Shown piece after piece: positions 26,626 to 36,757 of a stretch of 64,000 nucleotides of DNA. The notes under the pieces were generated by a model that saw nothing but the letters and a program-made list of their open reading frames with translations, ran no database searches and had not been told where the DNA came from. A program made the position numbers and the translations under genes. Positions within the stretch are counted from its first letter, which is position 1, and every line of letters begins with the position of its first letter. The stretch is from Duodenibacillus sp. (GTDB lineage: Bacteria > Pseudomonadota > Gammaproteobacteria > Burkholderiales > Burkholderiaceae_F): contig JAGBZO010000033.1 of the NCBI GenBank assembly GCA_017628205.1, positions 53,390 to 117,389 on the forward strand. Reading direction: 5' to 3'.

Positions 26626-27732
26626 TTAACCGAGCTTGCGCAAGGCCATGGCGACGAGCACCTTAACGCCATTGGGCAAATAGCAGGGATCGAACGACAT
26701 GGCGCGATGATGCAAACCGGGAGCCGCACCGACGCCGACGCCGAAATAGGCCGTCTTCATGGACGGATTGAACTTCTTGTAGAAATGGAAGTCTTCACCG
26801 CCGGCACTGCATTCGGGAACGAACTTGTCTTCGCCAACAACCTTCTTGATTTCTTCGGCCAATTCGGCCTTGAGATCGTCGTCATAATCGGACGCGGGCA
26901 AAATGGCGCCGGGGAAGAAGACTTCGCTCTTGGCGCCGTTAGCGGCGGCCGCGCATTGGACGGCGGTCTTGATCTTTTCGATCAATTCATCCATCAGCTC
27001 GTTGTTCTGTGCGCGCACGTCGAGCCACAGTTCCCCCTTGTCGGGAATGATGTTGACGGCGGCCGATTCGGAACGAATCGCCGTGACCTTGGCGGACCAC
27101 GTGAAATTCGGATTCAGTTTGATGGCGGTGATCGCGTTGACGACCATAGCGGCCGCTTCGCAGCAATTGACGCCCAAGTGAGGACGAGAGGCGTGAGCGG
27201 CAACACCTTCAAGGCGAACGCCCATGAACGTCGACGAAACGTGGTTGATGGAACCGCTCATCGTGCCGGGAGGAATTTCCTGAATGGGACGAATATGAAC
27301 GCCCAAGCAGTAATCGACGTCCTGAACGACACCGGCATTGCACACGGACAAGGCGCCTTCAAGATTTTCTTCGGCGGCTTGGAAAATCAACTTGAGCGTA
27401 CCCTTCTTAATCTTGCCGACCAGTTCGCTGGCCGCCGCCAACAACATGGAGCTGTGCGAATCGTGGCCGCAAGCGTGAACGGCTTCGACCGTACCGTCTT
27501 CGTTCTTGAACGGCAACGCGTCCATATCGGCGCGCATCATGAGAACGGGGCCGGGTTCTTCCCCGCGCAAAATGCCCATCACGCTCGTCTTACCGCCGAT
27601 GTTGCGGGTCACTTCGTAGCCGAGCGCTTCGAGAGCGTCGGCAATGTAGGCGCTCGTCTTGTGCTCGTCAAAAGCTACTTCGGGGATTTGATGCAAATCT
27701 GCATATACCTTCAATACGTCCAGTCGTTCCAT
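26626..27732 (-). CDS. M20-family amidohydrolase / aminoacylase
   Basis: This 368-residue cytoplasmic metallo-amidohydrolase of the M20D group resembles N-acyl-amino-acid and hippurate hydrolases. Metal-site motifs are LMMRADMDALP, HACGHDSHSSMLL and IFQAAEENLEGA, and there is a C-terminal GGEDFHFY. The dimerisation lid lies between about 170 and 290 (ARPHLGVNCCEAAAM). It removes acyl groups from amino acids or short peptides; the exact substrate is unknown. ATG at 27732 gives a normal N-terminus for the family. It is the only gene in its unit. Confidence 0.88.
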   Translation of the reverse strand: MERLDVLKVYADLHQIPEVAFDEHKTSAYIADALEALGYEVTRNIGGKTSVMGILRGEEPGPVLMMRADMDALPFKNEDGTVEAVHACGHDSHSSMLLAAASELVGKIKKGTLKLIFQAAEENLEGALSVCNAGVVQDVDYCLGVHIRPIQEIPPGTMSGSINHVSSTFMGVRLEGVAAHASRPHLGVNCCEAAAMVVNAITAIKLNPNFTWSAKVTAIRSESAAVNIIPDKGELWLDVRAQNNELMDELIEKIKTAVQCAAAANGAKSEVFFPGAILPASDYDDDLKAELAEEIKKVVGEDKFVPECSAGGEDFHFYKKFNPSMKTAYFGVGVGAAPGLHHRAMSFDPCYLPNGVKVLVAMALRKLG

Positions 27733-27813
27733 AACTCACCTATAAAAAATAATTACTCGGAATTCGAGCCGATCACTTTTTTATTGTAGTCCTTACCCAA
27801 CGCGATACGATAT

Positions 27814-27844
27814 GAAAAGAGCCGAAGCTTCATGGCTTCGGCTC
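27814..27844 (-). terminator. Terminator of glnE
   Basis: GAGCCGAAGC (27819-27828) pairs with GCTTCGGCTC (27835-27844). The A-run at 27814-27817 forms the U-tract on the minus strand. Confidence 0.85.
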
Positions 27845-27866
27845 CCGTCTGTTGCATTTCGATCGG

Positions 27867-30677
27867 TTAGGCGTATTGCCCGAATACGGCCTGCCACAAC
27901 TCCAATACGACGGCTCGATCGACTGCGGCCGCTTCGTGACTGACGCGCGCCGGCGCGTTTTCGCCTTGACTGAGACGAATTTCGCGTTGCATCTTGCGAT
28001 AGTGTCGATAGGCCTTCATTGATTTTCGGGCCAGTTCCGGGTCGATCAAGCCGCAGCGTCCCGCCATCTCCAACAGCAGAATATTGCCGAAATTGTTGGT
28101 CAACTCCGGATGACGTTGCGCGTAGGCGAGCACCAGCATCTGGACGACGAACTCGATGTCCACCATCCCGCCGCGATCGTGCTTGACGTCGAACAGGTCG
28201 CTGTTATTGGGATGTCCCTCCAACATTTTCTGTCGCATTTCCACTACGCCCTTGGCCACCTTTGCCGGATCGCGCGCTTGCAACAAAATGGTTCGACGCT
28301 CGGTCTCGAAGGCTCGTCCGATGTCGGGATCGCCCGCACAGAAACGCGCGCGCGTCAGTGCCTGATGTTCCCACTCCCACGCGCCGTTGCCGTCCTCGTT
28401 GTGCTGATAGCGCTTGAACATTTCAAAGCTCGATGCAATCAGACCGTTTTCGCCGTTGGGGCGCAAGCGCATGTCGATTTGGAACAAAATGCCCGAACTC
28501 GTTTGAACCGTCAGCCAACTGAGCATACGTCGAACCAGCTTCGGATAATTTGCAACGCCCTCCTGATCGGGATCGTCGTACAGGAAGATGATGTCCAAAT
28601 CCGAGGCGTAGCCGAGTTCTTTGCCGCCCAACTTGCCGTAAGCGACGACGGCAAACTTCGGTCGCTCCACATGACGCGTGGGAATGGTGCGCCAAGCCAA
28701 ATCGATGACCAATTCGATGACCGCGTCTGCCAATGCCGACAACTGATCGGCCAGACGTTCGACAGTGAATCGCCCCGCCAAATCCGAGAGCAACAAACGG
28801 AACACGGCTCCGTGGTGCGCGTCGCGCAGCAAGTTCATCTGTCGTTCTTGATCGTCTTCGCAAGCAAGTAGTTGGCGACGCAAATTCTCACTCCAATCAC
28901 GCCAGTCGACGGGTGAAAAATCATCGTAAAGAACCGCGCGGTCGTCGATCATTTCATCAAGCAACAACGGATGTGCCGTCAGGTAATCGGCGGCCCAACG
29001 ACTCATGGCCAGCAATCGTCCCACACGTTCGCTGGCGCTCGGATACTGATTGAGCAACGCAACGTACGTGGGACGTCCGGCGATCACGTCGAGCAAATTC
29101 AAATAGCGATGGAACACTTCGTCACCGGGCACGCTGCTCGTTTTGAGCTTCGCCCATTGATTGGCGTTTTCGGCAATCTGAATGACGAACTTCTTGAATT
29201 GGCGCTTGACGTCGGCATTACGAATCGACTTGATACGAGTGTTGAGCAAACGATCGATACGCGAACTCAGTCCCCGAACATCGGAAAAACCCAACTCCGT
29301 CAAACGATCCTCGCAAGCCCGACGACCTTCTTCGTCGGCAACGTCCCACCCAGTCTGCCAACCGGGACTTTCTTCAGTCGGAACATCCGTCTTGAAAATC
29401 GAGTCGAAAACGCCGGCAACGAACGCTTGAGCGTCGATCAACCGCCGCATCATGTCATCGGGAGCGACGCCCAACATGGAGGCAATGCGCGCTCGCGACT
29501 CGTCGTCGGGCGGCAGGATTTGCGTTTGTTTGTCGTCGACGTATTGCAAGGCGTGTTCCAAGTTGCGCAGAAATTCGTACTCGTCGATCAATCGCTCGGC
29601 AACGGCATTGTCGATTACGCCCCTCTCGGCCAACAGACGCAACATGGGTCGGGTGCTTCGCCCCCGCAAGTCGGCTTCCCGACCGCCTCGAATGATTTGG
29701 AACGTTTGGGTGATGAATTCGATTTCGCGAATGCCGCCGCGTCCGAGTTTGACGTTGATTTCGTCCTGCTTGCCCACCTGCCGGCGCAACGTCTGCGTTC
29801 GAATCATTTCGTGCACGCGACTGAGCGCGCTGATGGCCGAAAAATCCGCGTATTTTCGGAACACGAACGGACGAACCAACGAATACAACAGCTTGAGTGC
29901 GTCGTCAAAGGCCGCTTGACGCATGAAAACGGGGCGATTGATCACACGGGCCTTAAGCCACGCAAAACGTTCCCAATCGCGTCCCTGCGTATACAAATAT
30001 TCTTCGAGCATCGCCGTACTGACGGCAATGGGGCCTGCGTCGCCGAAGGGGCGCAATCGCATGTCGACGCGGAAAACAAACCCCGTCCCGTCCAAATCGT
30101 TGAGCGCAGGAATGACGCGTTTGGCCAGTTTTTCGAAAAACTCATGGTTGGACACCTGACGTCGTGCGCGCTCGAACTCGCCGACGGGCTGCGTCTGACC
30201 GCCCTCGTCATACAAAAAAATCAGATCGATGTCGCTACTGACGTTAAGTTCGGCCCCGCCCAGTTTGCCCATGCCGACGACAAGCATGTCTTGCGGTTCG
30301 CCGTTCGTGCCGATCGGGACGCCGTAGCGCTTGGCCAATTCGCGGGAGTGAACGCGTACTGTGTGATGCACGGCGCTTTCGGCCAAAGCCGTCATGACGC
30401 CGATCACTTCGTCCAGTCCCCCCGTCCCCGTAACATCGCGGGCGACAAGTCCGACCATCACCTCCCGACGCAATCGGCGCATTTCCAGGGCCAGTTGATC
30501 GGAATCGTCGATACCGGCCAAACGCGCCTCAATGCGCTCGGGCGTCCAAACGCCATCGGCATAGCGTTGCAGATGCGTCAGTTGTTCCGTTTCGTCCGAT
30601 CCGAAATGCATCGAGGCCAGGGAGCGGCGTACGAAAAAAGAAGTTTCGGGCACTTGAGCCAAAGAAAGTCGAGTCAT
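27867..30677 (-). CDS. glnE: Bifunctional glutamine synthetase adenylyltransferase/deadenylyltransferase GlnE
   Basis: This roughly 936-residue cytoplasmic regulator adds or removes AMP on glutamine synthetase in response to PII signals. Two nucleotidyltransferase domains are visible. The N-terminal deadenylylase has VVGMGKLGGAELNVSSDIDLIF, and the C-terminal adenylylase has VAYGKLGGKELGYASDLDIIFLYDD. Both keep the G-[GS]-x(n)-D-x-D metal motif. ATG at 30677 is chosen because it gives the usual length; the frame stays open to 30782, and there is no clear ribosome-binding site at either start. It is divergent from yhdP. Confidence 0.95.
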   Translation of the reverse strand: MTRLSLAQVPETSFFVRRSLASMHFGSDETEQLTHLQRYADGVWTPERIEARLAGIDDSDQLALEMRRLRREVMVGLVARDVTGTGGLDEVIGVMTALAESAVHHTVRVHSRELAKRYGVPIGTNGEPQDMLVVGMGKLGGAELNVSSDIDLIFLYDEGGQTQPVGEFERARRQVSNHEFFEKLAKRVIPALNDLDGTGFVFRVDMRLRPFGDAGPIAVSTAMLEEYLYTQGRDWERFAWLKARVINRPVFMRQAAFDDALKLLYSLVRPFVFRKYADFSAISALSRVHEMIRTQTLRRQVGKQDEINVKLGRGGIREIEFITQTFQIIRGGREADLRGRSTRPMLRLLAERGVIDNAVAERLIDEYEFLRNLEHALQYVDDKQTQILPPDDESRARIASMLGVAPDDMMRRLIDAQAFVAGVFDSIFKTDVPTEESPGWQTGWDVADEEGRRACEDRLTELGFSDVRGLSSRIDRLLNTRIKSIRNADVKRQFKKFVIQIAENANQWAKLKTSSVPGDEVFHRYLNLLDVIAGRPTYVALLNQYPSASERVGRLLAMSRWAADYLTAHPLLLDEMIDDRAVLYDDFSPVDWRDWSENLRRQLLACEDDQERQMNLLRDAHHGAVFRLLLSDLAGRFTVERLADQLSALADAVIELVIDLAWRTIPTRHVERPKFAVVAYGKLGGKELGYASDLDIIFLYDDPDQEGVANYPKLVRRMLSWLTVQTSSGILFQIDMRLRPNGENGLIASSFEMFKRYQHNEDGNGAWEWEHQALTRARFCAGDPDIGRAFETERRTILLQARDPAKVAKGVVEMRQKMLEGHPNNSDLFDVKHDRGGMVDIEFVVQMLVLAYAQRHPELTNNFGNILLLEMAGRCGLIDPELARKSMKAYRHYRKMQREIRLSQGENAPARVSHEAAAVDRAVVLELWQAVFGQYA

Positions 30678-30866
30678 CGCTCGTTCTCGCGTAAATATTG
30701 TGTAAGGCGACACTGTCATCGGCGAAGCTGTGCTATCGTTGGAAGTTAGCCTTTGTTTGCAGTCTGAAAATGCAGACCGCACGCTTCGATTGCTGTCATT
30801 TTAGCGGTTTGATCGAGGTCTCAAAACAAAGCGCCGTCGAGCCGACTTTTTTGGATTGTATCTGCC

Positions 30867-33800
30867 GTGTCTTCATTTCTTCCTCTGCGTCTGCGAGTCC
30901 TGATGCGCCATCCGCGCGTCAGACCGTTTGTCGTCACGGCATTTTGGTCTCTCGTCACCTTTTACTTTCTCTTTGCCGCACTGATTCTGACGACGCGTTG
31001 GTACCTACTGCCTCAGGTCAACCGCTACAAGGATGACATTGCCGGCATGATGAGTAAGGTCACGCATTCGCAAGTGTCGATCGGCCATATCGAACCGCGT
31101 TGGAACGGCTTTTGGCCTCAATTGCATTTGGCCGACGTGCGTTTCGTCAAGCCTGACTCGACGGCTCACGACGACATGCTCGTCTTGCCCAGCCTGAACG
31201 CGACGTTCAACTGGAAAAGCGCGCTCGGCACCGTCTCGCTTCGCTCGTTGAGCATCGAGGACGCGTCCCTGAGCATTCGACGCACCGATCACGCCACGTA
31301 TGACGTCGGCGGTGTGGTCGTTGATCTGACTCAACGCTCATCCGACGAAAAAGACGGCTCGATCATCGACACGTTGGTCCATCAGGACAACATCCACATT
31401 ACCAACGCCACCCTGCGTTACATCGACTTGACGGCCGCCGAACCGAAAGAATTGCGTTTCAGCGCCATGGATCTTTCGTTCGTTCGCGACTTCTCCGACT
31501 GGAAATTGGGCCTGCAGGCGATGCAAAACGTCGATCAAGGCAGTTACCCCATTGACCTTCGAGCGCGTTTCAAAAAATCCCTTTTTGGGTCTCCGAGCGA
31601 CTTGAGCTCCTGGAGCGGTCTTGTCTATGCCCGCCTTGAGCAAATCGACTGGGCCGAAATTCTTCGCAACGCAACGCCCAACAAATGGATCCAAACGGCA
31701 CAAGGTGGCGGCGAGCTTTGGCTCTCCATTAATGCCGGACGCCCGATCGAATTGCGATCGAGCCTTGCCGTCGACACCGTCGCCGTTCAATTGGACGACG
31801 ATCTGCCGCCGGTCGGCGTCAGCGGTTTGACGGCCGACATCACCACCGTACTCGACGGTCGACGTTTGCGACTCGACATCGAGGGGTTGTCTTATACGGC
31901 GCACGATCATATCGACGTGGGTCCGGTCGACATCGCCACCGTTTTTACGTTGAATGAAGCCGGGAAGGATACGGAATCGGCTCAAATCCGCCTCAGCCGC
32001 CTCGATCTGGCGACCATGATGCGCTCCATTCAGTCGTTGCCGCTGCCCGAGACGGTCAAGAACGCCATCCGCACGGTCAAGCCATCCGGACGACTTGAAG
32101 ATCTCCAATTCACCTGGCACGGTTCCATTCGCAAACCCTCGGATCTGGCCGTTGCCGGACGCTTCGAGAGCTTGTCCGTCGCGTCTCAACCTCGCGTCAA
32201 CGCCGACAACCGTGAAACCGTCGGCATCCCCGGCATCGTGAACATGTCCGGTCAGTTCGAAGTCGATGCCAAGGGCGGCACCGTCACCCTCGACTCGCGT
32301 CAGTGCCGTCTGTTGTTGCCCGGCATCTTCCCCGACCCTGTCATGCCGTTGAACGCGTTGACGGGCAAACTGTATTGGATGACGCCCAAGGACGCCCCGC
32401 TGGAAGTGGGCGTACAAAACCTCCTCGTCGATCATGCCTCCGCCCGCGCCGTTGCCAACGGCAATTGGCGCAATACGGGTCGCGCCGGAACGCTCGACCT
32501 CACGGCCGACATCATCGAAGGCAAAACCGACGAAGCCTGGCACTTCCTTCCGACCATTTTGCACGCCGGAACGCGCCAGTGGCTTGAAGGCGGCTTGCGT
32601 GGCGGTCACGTACGCAACGGCAAGGCCGTCATTCGCGGTCAACTCAACGACTTCCCGTGGACGGCGCCCGGAACCGACGGACGCTTTTACGTCGACGCGC
32701 ATTTGGACAACGCGATCATCGACTACGTCCCCAGCTATCGCAAGAACGACAAAGGCGTCTACATCGGCGGCGAAACGTGGCCGATGCTGACCCATATCAA
32801 CGGCAAGTTGATTTTTGAAGGCTTGTCCATGCTCGTACTCGTCGACTCCGCCAAAACCAACGGCATCGACGTGAGCAAGGCGCGCGCTGAAATTCCCCAA
32901 CTCAACAGCCGAGACGTCATGCTCAACATCGACGGCACGGTACGCGAGCAACCGCTTGACACCATGATCAACTATCTGGACGACAGTCCCGTCGGCTCCA
33001 TCTTGAGTCATACGTTCGCCAAGACGACGGCCGTCGGCAAGGGCGGTCTGGACTTGCGGTTGGAAATTCCGCTTTTGCATGCTAAAGACACGCGTGTCAA
33101 GGGGCGTGTCTTCCTTAAAGACAACGAAGTGAACATGGGCTGGCCCGTTCCGCCGCTCAAAAACGTGAACGGTTACGTCGATTTTTCGCACCGAGGCACG
33201 TCCACGGACGATTTGCGCGCGACGGCGTTCGGCAATCCCGTCACGGCAAAACTGTCGACCGACGACAAGGGCACGATCGGAATCGACGTCAAGGCCAAAG
33301 CATCCCCCGACGCCGTTCTCTTTTTCACTCAAGAACCGCTCGTCAAGGCCGCTTTGGCTCGACTCAGCGGACAAAGCGACTTCAATGTTTCCGTTGCCAT
33401 TGAGAAAAACAAGGGCACCAGCGTCACCGTCAGCTCCGATCTGCTCGGGGTTAAAAGCGCCTATCCCGTGCCGATGGACAAAAAAGCGGACGAATCGTGG
33501 CCGACGCGTTTTAGCTTCGAGCCCTATTCCCGCGGCCCGCGCTCCGGTCATTTATACAGCTTGACCCTGCACGATCGCTTCTCGATGCTGATGAAAACGA
33601 CGGCGCACGCCAACGGCTCGTCGTCGACGCGCGGTACATTCAGCGTGGGCCACGACGCCACCTTGCCGAGCTCGGGGTTCGCGCTCGAGGTCGTCGGTAC
33701 CGAGATCCGTTTGAACGACTGGGCCGAGCCGATCGCCTCGTTTGTCGAAGCCGGCAAACAAACCGCCCGAGAATCCAAAGGCAAAACCGACGATTTGTCC

Positions 33801-34913
33801 GGCTTGCAGCGCATTGCCATCGACATCGACCGTTTGTACGTCGATGGCATGCTCTTTACCAACGTGCACGCCAATTCCCGTCAGCGCAGTCACAACGTCT
33901 GGCGCACGATCGTGAACAGCGACTTGGTCGATGGCACCGTCGTATGGGACATGAATTGGTCCGGCCTCGGATCGATTCAAGGCAAGTTGGCCAAATTGCA
34001 TCTGCCTCTAGCCAAGTCCGACCGCTTCCAATCGTTGTTGGCCGAATCGGAAGAGTCGAAGATGCCTTCGATCAACGTCACCGTCGACGACTTCGCCCTC
34101 AACGACATGCGTTTCGGCAAGGTTACCCTCGATGCCATCAATACGATCGACGAGGCCGGCCCCGTTTGGCAAATTCAATCGCTGACGATGGACAATTCGG
34201 CCGCCACGCTCTCCTCGCAGGGTTACTGGCGTCATCGGTCGGGTAAAAACGCCACGCATCTGGACGCCAACATCACTATGCATGATGCGGGCGAGCTTTT
34301 TGACCGTCTTGGGTTTACCGACGTCATGCACAAAGGTAACGGCACGCTCGAAGTCGCCCTCGGTTGGGAAGGCAAGCCGTGGGCGCCCGACCTTGCTTCT
34401 CTCAACGGCGCGCTAAGCCTTGACTTGAAAAAGGGGCGTCTGGAACAAGTGGACAAGGGAGCCGGCGGAACACTGCTTTCTTGGGTGTCCATGCAATCGC
34501 TCGTCAAACGTCTGTCGCTCGATTTTTCCGACCTCCTCCAATCGGGACTCGCATTCGATCGTTTCTCGGGAACGAGCACGTTCGTCAACGGTTTGGCCAG
34601 TACCTCCGACACGCAAATGACGGGGGCTCACGGTACCGTATTGATCGACGGGGTGACCGACTTTACGAGCGAAACACTCGACTATCGCGTTTTGGTTTTG
34701 CCCGACGTCAACGCCGGCGGCGCCTCGTTGGCTCTGGCCATCGTCAATCCTGCGGTCGGTTTGGGGTCATTCGTGGCCCAAATGGTGTTTAAAGAGCCGT
34801 TGAGCCGTTTGTTCTCCGTTCAATATGACATTAAAGGTCCGATTACCGACCCGACAATCGAAAAGAAGACGCATCAAACCAAGAGCGTCGACGAGATCGG
34901 CGCCGACCGATAG
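30867..34913 (+). CDS. yhdP: YhdP-family AsmA-like envelope protein
   Basis: This 1348-residue protein has one N-terminal transmembrane segment (about 20-45) and a long periplasmic part. It matches the YhdP/TIGR02099 family through YLLPQVNRYKDDIAGMMSKVTHSQVSIGHIEPRWNGFWPQL at the start and ISRLFSVQYDIKGPITDPTIE-like residues at the end. YhdP is thought to form a beta-groove bridge that moves phospholipids from the inner to the outer membrane. The start is a GTG at 30867 without an obvious Shine-Dalgarno sequence. Two phospholipid-synthesis-like genes follow, which fits an envelope lipid role. Confidence 0.93.
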   Translation: MSSFLPLRLRVLMRHPRVRPFVVTAFWSLVTFYFLFAALILTTRWYLLPQVNRYKDDIAGMMSKVTHSQVSIGHIEPRWNGFWPQLHLADVRFVKPDSTAHDDMLVLPSLNATFNWKSALGTVSLRSLSIEDASLSIRRTDHATYDVGGVVVDLTQRSSDEKDGSIIDTLVHQDNIHITNATLRYIDLTAAEPKELRFSAMDLSFVRDFSDWKLGLQAMQNVDQGSYPIDLRARFKKSLFGSPSDLSSWSGLVYARLEQIDWAEILRNATPNKWIQTAQGGGELWLSINAGRPIELRSSLAVDTVAVQLDDDLPPVGVSGLTADITTVLDGRRLRLDIEGLSYTAHDHIDVGPVDIATVFTLNEAGKDTESAQIRLSRLDLATMMRSIQSLPLPETVKNAIRTVKPSGRLEDLQFTWHGSIRKPSDLAVAGRFESLSVASQPRVNADNRETVGIPGIVNMSGQFEVDAKGGTVTLDSRQCRLLLPGIFPDPVMPLNALTGKLYWMTPKDAPLEVGVQNLLVDHASARAVANGNWRNTGRAGTLDLTADIIEGKTDEAWHFLPTILHAGTRQWLEGGLRGGHVRNGKAVIRGQLNDFPWTAPGTDGRFYVDAHLDNAIIDYVPSYRKNDKGVYIGGETWPMLTHINGKLIFEGLSMLVLVDSAKTNGIDVSKARAEIPQLNSRDVMLNIDGTVREQPLDTMINYLDDSPVGSILSHTFAKTTAVGKGGLDLRLEIPLLHAKDTRVKGRVFLKDNEVNMGWPVPPLKNVNGYVDFSHRGTSTDDLRATAFGNPVTAKLSTDDKGTIGIDVKAKASPDAVLFFTQEPLVKAALARLSGQSDFNVSVAIEKNKGTSVTVSSDLLGVKSAYPVPMDKKADESWPTRFSFEPYSRGPRSGHLYSLTLHDRFSMLMKTTAHANGSSSTRGTFSVGHDATLPSSGFALEVVGTEIRLNDWAEPIASFVEAGKQTARESKGKTDDLSGLQRIAIDIDRLYVDGMLFTNVHANSRQRSHNVWRTIVNSDLVDGTVVWDMNWSGLGSIQGKLAKLHLPLAKSDRFQSLLAESEESKMPSINVTVDDFALNDMRFGKVTLDAINTIDEAGPVWQIQSLTMDNSAATLSSQGYWRHRSGKNATHLDANITMHDAGELFDRLGFTDVMHKGNGTLEVALGWEGKPWAPDLASLNGALSLDLKKGRLEQVDKGAGGTLLSWVSMQSLVKRLSLDFSDLLQSGLAFDRFSGTSTFVNGLASTSDTQMTGAHGTVLIDGVTDFTSETLDYRVLVLPDVNAGGASLALAIVNPAVGLGSFVAQMVFKEPLSRLFSVQYDIKGPITDPTIEKKTHQTKSVDEIGADR

Positions 34914-35048
34914 TCATTCGTTTGCAACGCTACCGCAGGTAAAGCGGGTTCATTGATATGCATCAAGCCGTCAACAGGGCATAATCTCAACATAGGCTAT
35001 TATTGCCCGTTTTCGTCTTTGACGACTCATTTTCATAGGATTGTTCGC

Positions 35049-35663
35049 GTGTTTCAATTTCAATTGATGACGCCGATCGTTTGGCTCACTCGATTGTTGG
35101 TCGGCGCCTACCCGCAGTGGTACGGCAGCAAGCCGTCGCACAAGCAGCGCATTTATTTCGCCAACCATACGAGTCATCTCGACACGATCGTTATTTGGAC
35201 CTCGTTGCCCCCCACTTTGCGTCAAGTAACCCGCCCCGTCGCCGCCAAGGACTATTGGGATCACGGTTTTCTTCGCAAGCGCATCGCGCAAAAAGAATTG
35301 AACGTCGTCCTGGTCGATCGTCGTCGCGCCGATCGAGCCGACCCGTTGGCTCCGCTCAAAGAAGCTTTGAGCAACGGCGATTCGTTGATCATTTTTCCGG
35401 AAGGCACCCGTCGTCCTCAGCCCTTGCCGAGCGAATTCAAGAGCGGCTTGTGGCGTCTGATGCGCGAGTTCCCCGATGTCGAACTCGTGCCGGTGTATAT
35501 CGAAAACTTGCACCGCGCCATGCCCAAGGGCGTGTTAATTCCGGTTCCCACGATTTGTTCCGTGCGTTTTGGCGCACCTTTGCCGCACTCGGTCGACGAT
35601 CCCAAGGAGGAGTTCCTCGAGCGTGCGCGACAGGCGGTTATTGATTTGGCTCAGTTATCATGA
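35049..35663 (+). CDS. 1-acyl-sn-glycerol-3-phosphate acyltransferase family protein (PlsC-like)
   Basis: This 204-residue membrane-associated acyltransferase has the catalytic motif NHTSHLD (HX4D) and the acyl-acceptor motif FPEGTRR, in the spacing of the PlsC/LPLAT superfamily. It probably transfers a fatty acyl chain to lysophosphatidate or a related lysolipid. The GTG at 35049 is chosen because AGGA lies eight bases upstream; the frame extends to 34953 without support. Its stop overlaps the start of the CdsA-like gene (ATGA), so the two proteins are made together. PlsC-like and CdsA-like neighbours also occur in E. coli-type ynbB loci. Confidence 0.85.
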   Translation: MFQFQLMTPIVWLTRLLVGAYPQWYGSKPSHKQRIYFANHTSHLDTIVIWTSLPPTLRQVTRPVAAKDYWDHGFLRKRIAQKELNVVLVDRRRADRADPLAPLKEALSNGDSLIIFPEGTRRPQPLPSEFKSGLWRLMREFPDVELVPVYIENLHRAMPKGVLIPVPTICSVRFGAPLPHSVDDPKEEFLERARQAVIDLAQLS

Positions 35664-36622
35664 TGCGACTTGGTATCAGCCTGCAAGAAGGCTATCTCAT
35701 TATTCTGGCCGCACTGATTTTCCTTATCGGTGCGGGAACGATCTACGGCCTTTGGGCCGAAGATCGCGCGACCACGCCCGTGGCCTTGAAACGATTGGCC
35801 ATCGCAAACTCCCGCGTTCGTCTCGGTTGGTGGTTGATCATCATTTTCGCCATGGCCTGGTGGACGGGCATGGGCGGTCTGGTCTTCGTGTTCGCCATTT
35901 TCTCGTTCTTCCTGTTGCGAGAATTCATTGCCCTGACGCCGATCAAGCATACGGACCATTGGGTTTTGGTCATCGCGTTTTATCTCGTCATTCCGGCGCA
36001 ATATGCGCTGGTCTACTTTGACTTGATGCCGTTTTTCACGCTCTTTATCCCGGTGTATCTGTTCTTGTTGTTGCCGTGCATCGCCACGATGAGCAACGAC
36101 ACGGACCGTTATCTCGAACGCGTGGCCAAGGTTCAGTGGGGCGTCATGATTTGCGTCTTTTGCGTCAGCCACGCTCCGGCTATCGCAACGCTCGACTTCC
36201 ATCGCTACAACTCGTCGGGCGCTTTGATGCTCTTGTACTTCCTGCTCGTGGTCTTTTGCGCCGACTTGTTCTCGGTGTTGGCCAGTTCCGCCCTGGGCGG
36301 TCGTCCGTTGCGCATGAATCCGAACAAGACGCGCAAGGGCTTGTCCGTCGGCTGCGCCGCCGCCTTCTTGGTTGGCGTCGCCTTGTACTGGCTTACGCCC
36401 TTCCGCCTGTGGCAGGCCGCGCTTTACGCCATCGCTATCGTGTTGGCCGGCTGTGCCGGCGACTTGGTGATTTCGTCCGTCAAGCGCAGTCTCGGCAGTC
36501 GCAGCTGGGAAAGCGAAATGTATATCGGCCGAGGCATTCTCGAGCGCTTCGCTCCGTTGACGTTCGCCGCCCCCGTGTTCTATCACCTCTCGGTGCTCTT
36601 TTTCACCCTGCTCGATCTGTAA
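35660..36622 (+). CDS. CdsA-like (phosphatidate cytidylyltransferase family) membrane protein with degenerate signature
   Basis: This 320-residue protein has about eight hydrophobic segments, and its C-terminal block aligns with the CDP-diglyceride synthase signature. Canonical CdsA reads K-R-x4-K-D, then G-H-G-G, then L-D-R-I-D-S. Here the same block reads VKRSLGSRSW, then YIGRGILERFAPLTFAAPVF. The first K-R is kept, but K-D is R-S, the H-G-G is changed, and both aspartates of D-R-x-D are Glu and Ala. Those aspartates bind the catalytic metal in characterised enzymes. It may be inactive, use another substrate or act as a scaffold. It overlaps the plsC-like gene by 4 bases. Confidence 0.75.
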   Translation: MMRLGISLQEGYLIILAALIFLIGAGTIYGLWAEDRATTPVALKRLAIANSRVRLGWWLIIIFAMAWWTGMGGLVFVFAIFSFFLLREFIALTPIKHTDHWVLVIAFYLVIPAQYALVYFDLMPFFTLFIPVYLFLLLPCIATMSNDTDRYLERVAKVQWGVMICVFCVSHAPAIATLDFHRYNSSGALMLLYFLLVVFCADLFSVLASSALGGRPLRMNPNKTRKGLSVGCAAAFLVGVALYWLTPFRLWQAALYAIAIVLAGCAGDLVISSVKRSLGSRSWESEMYIGRGILERFAPLTFAAPVFYHLSVLFFTLLDL

Positions 36623-36646
36623 TCGAACACGCCCGCCGACTCACGC

Positions 36647-36686
36647 AATCCCGTTTGTCCTTCAGCGAAGACAAGCGGGATTTTTT
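36647..36686 (+). terminator. Terminator of the plsC/cdsA-like unit
   Basis: AATCCCGTTTGTC (36647-36659) pairs with GACAAGCGGGATT (36670-36682) through one G-U pair, and the T-run continues to 36686. Confidence 0.9.
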
Positions 36687-36757
36687 CATTGACCGCTACG
36701 AGCCCGAGCGTCTCCTGTACAATGGGCGAACCATCTATTTTTTCCGAGAGCACTTCC

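Noticed and set aside
36689-36723. TTGACC ... TACAAT as a thyA promoter
   Set aside because: The spacer is 23 bases, too long for a sigma-70 promoter, and TTGACC overlaps the end of the upstream terminator region.
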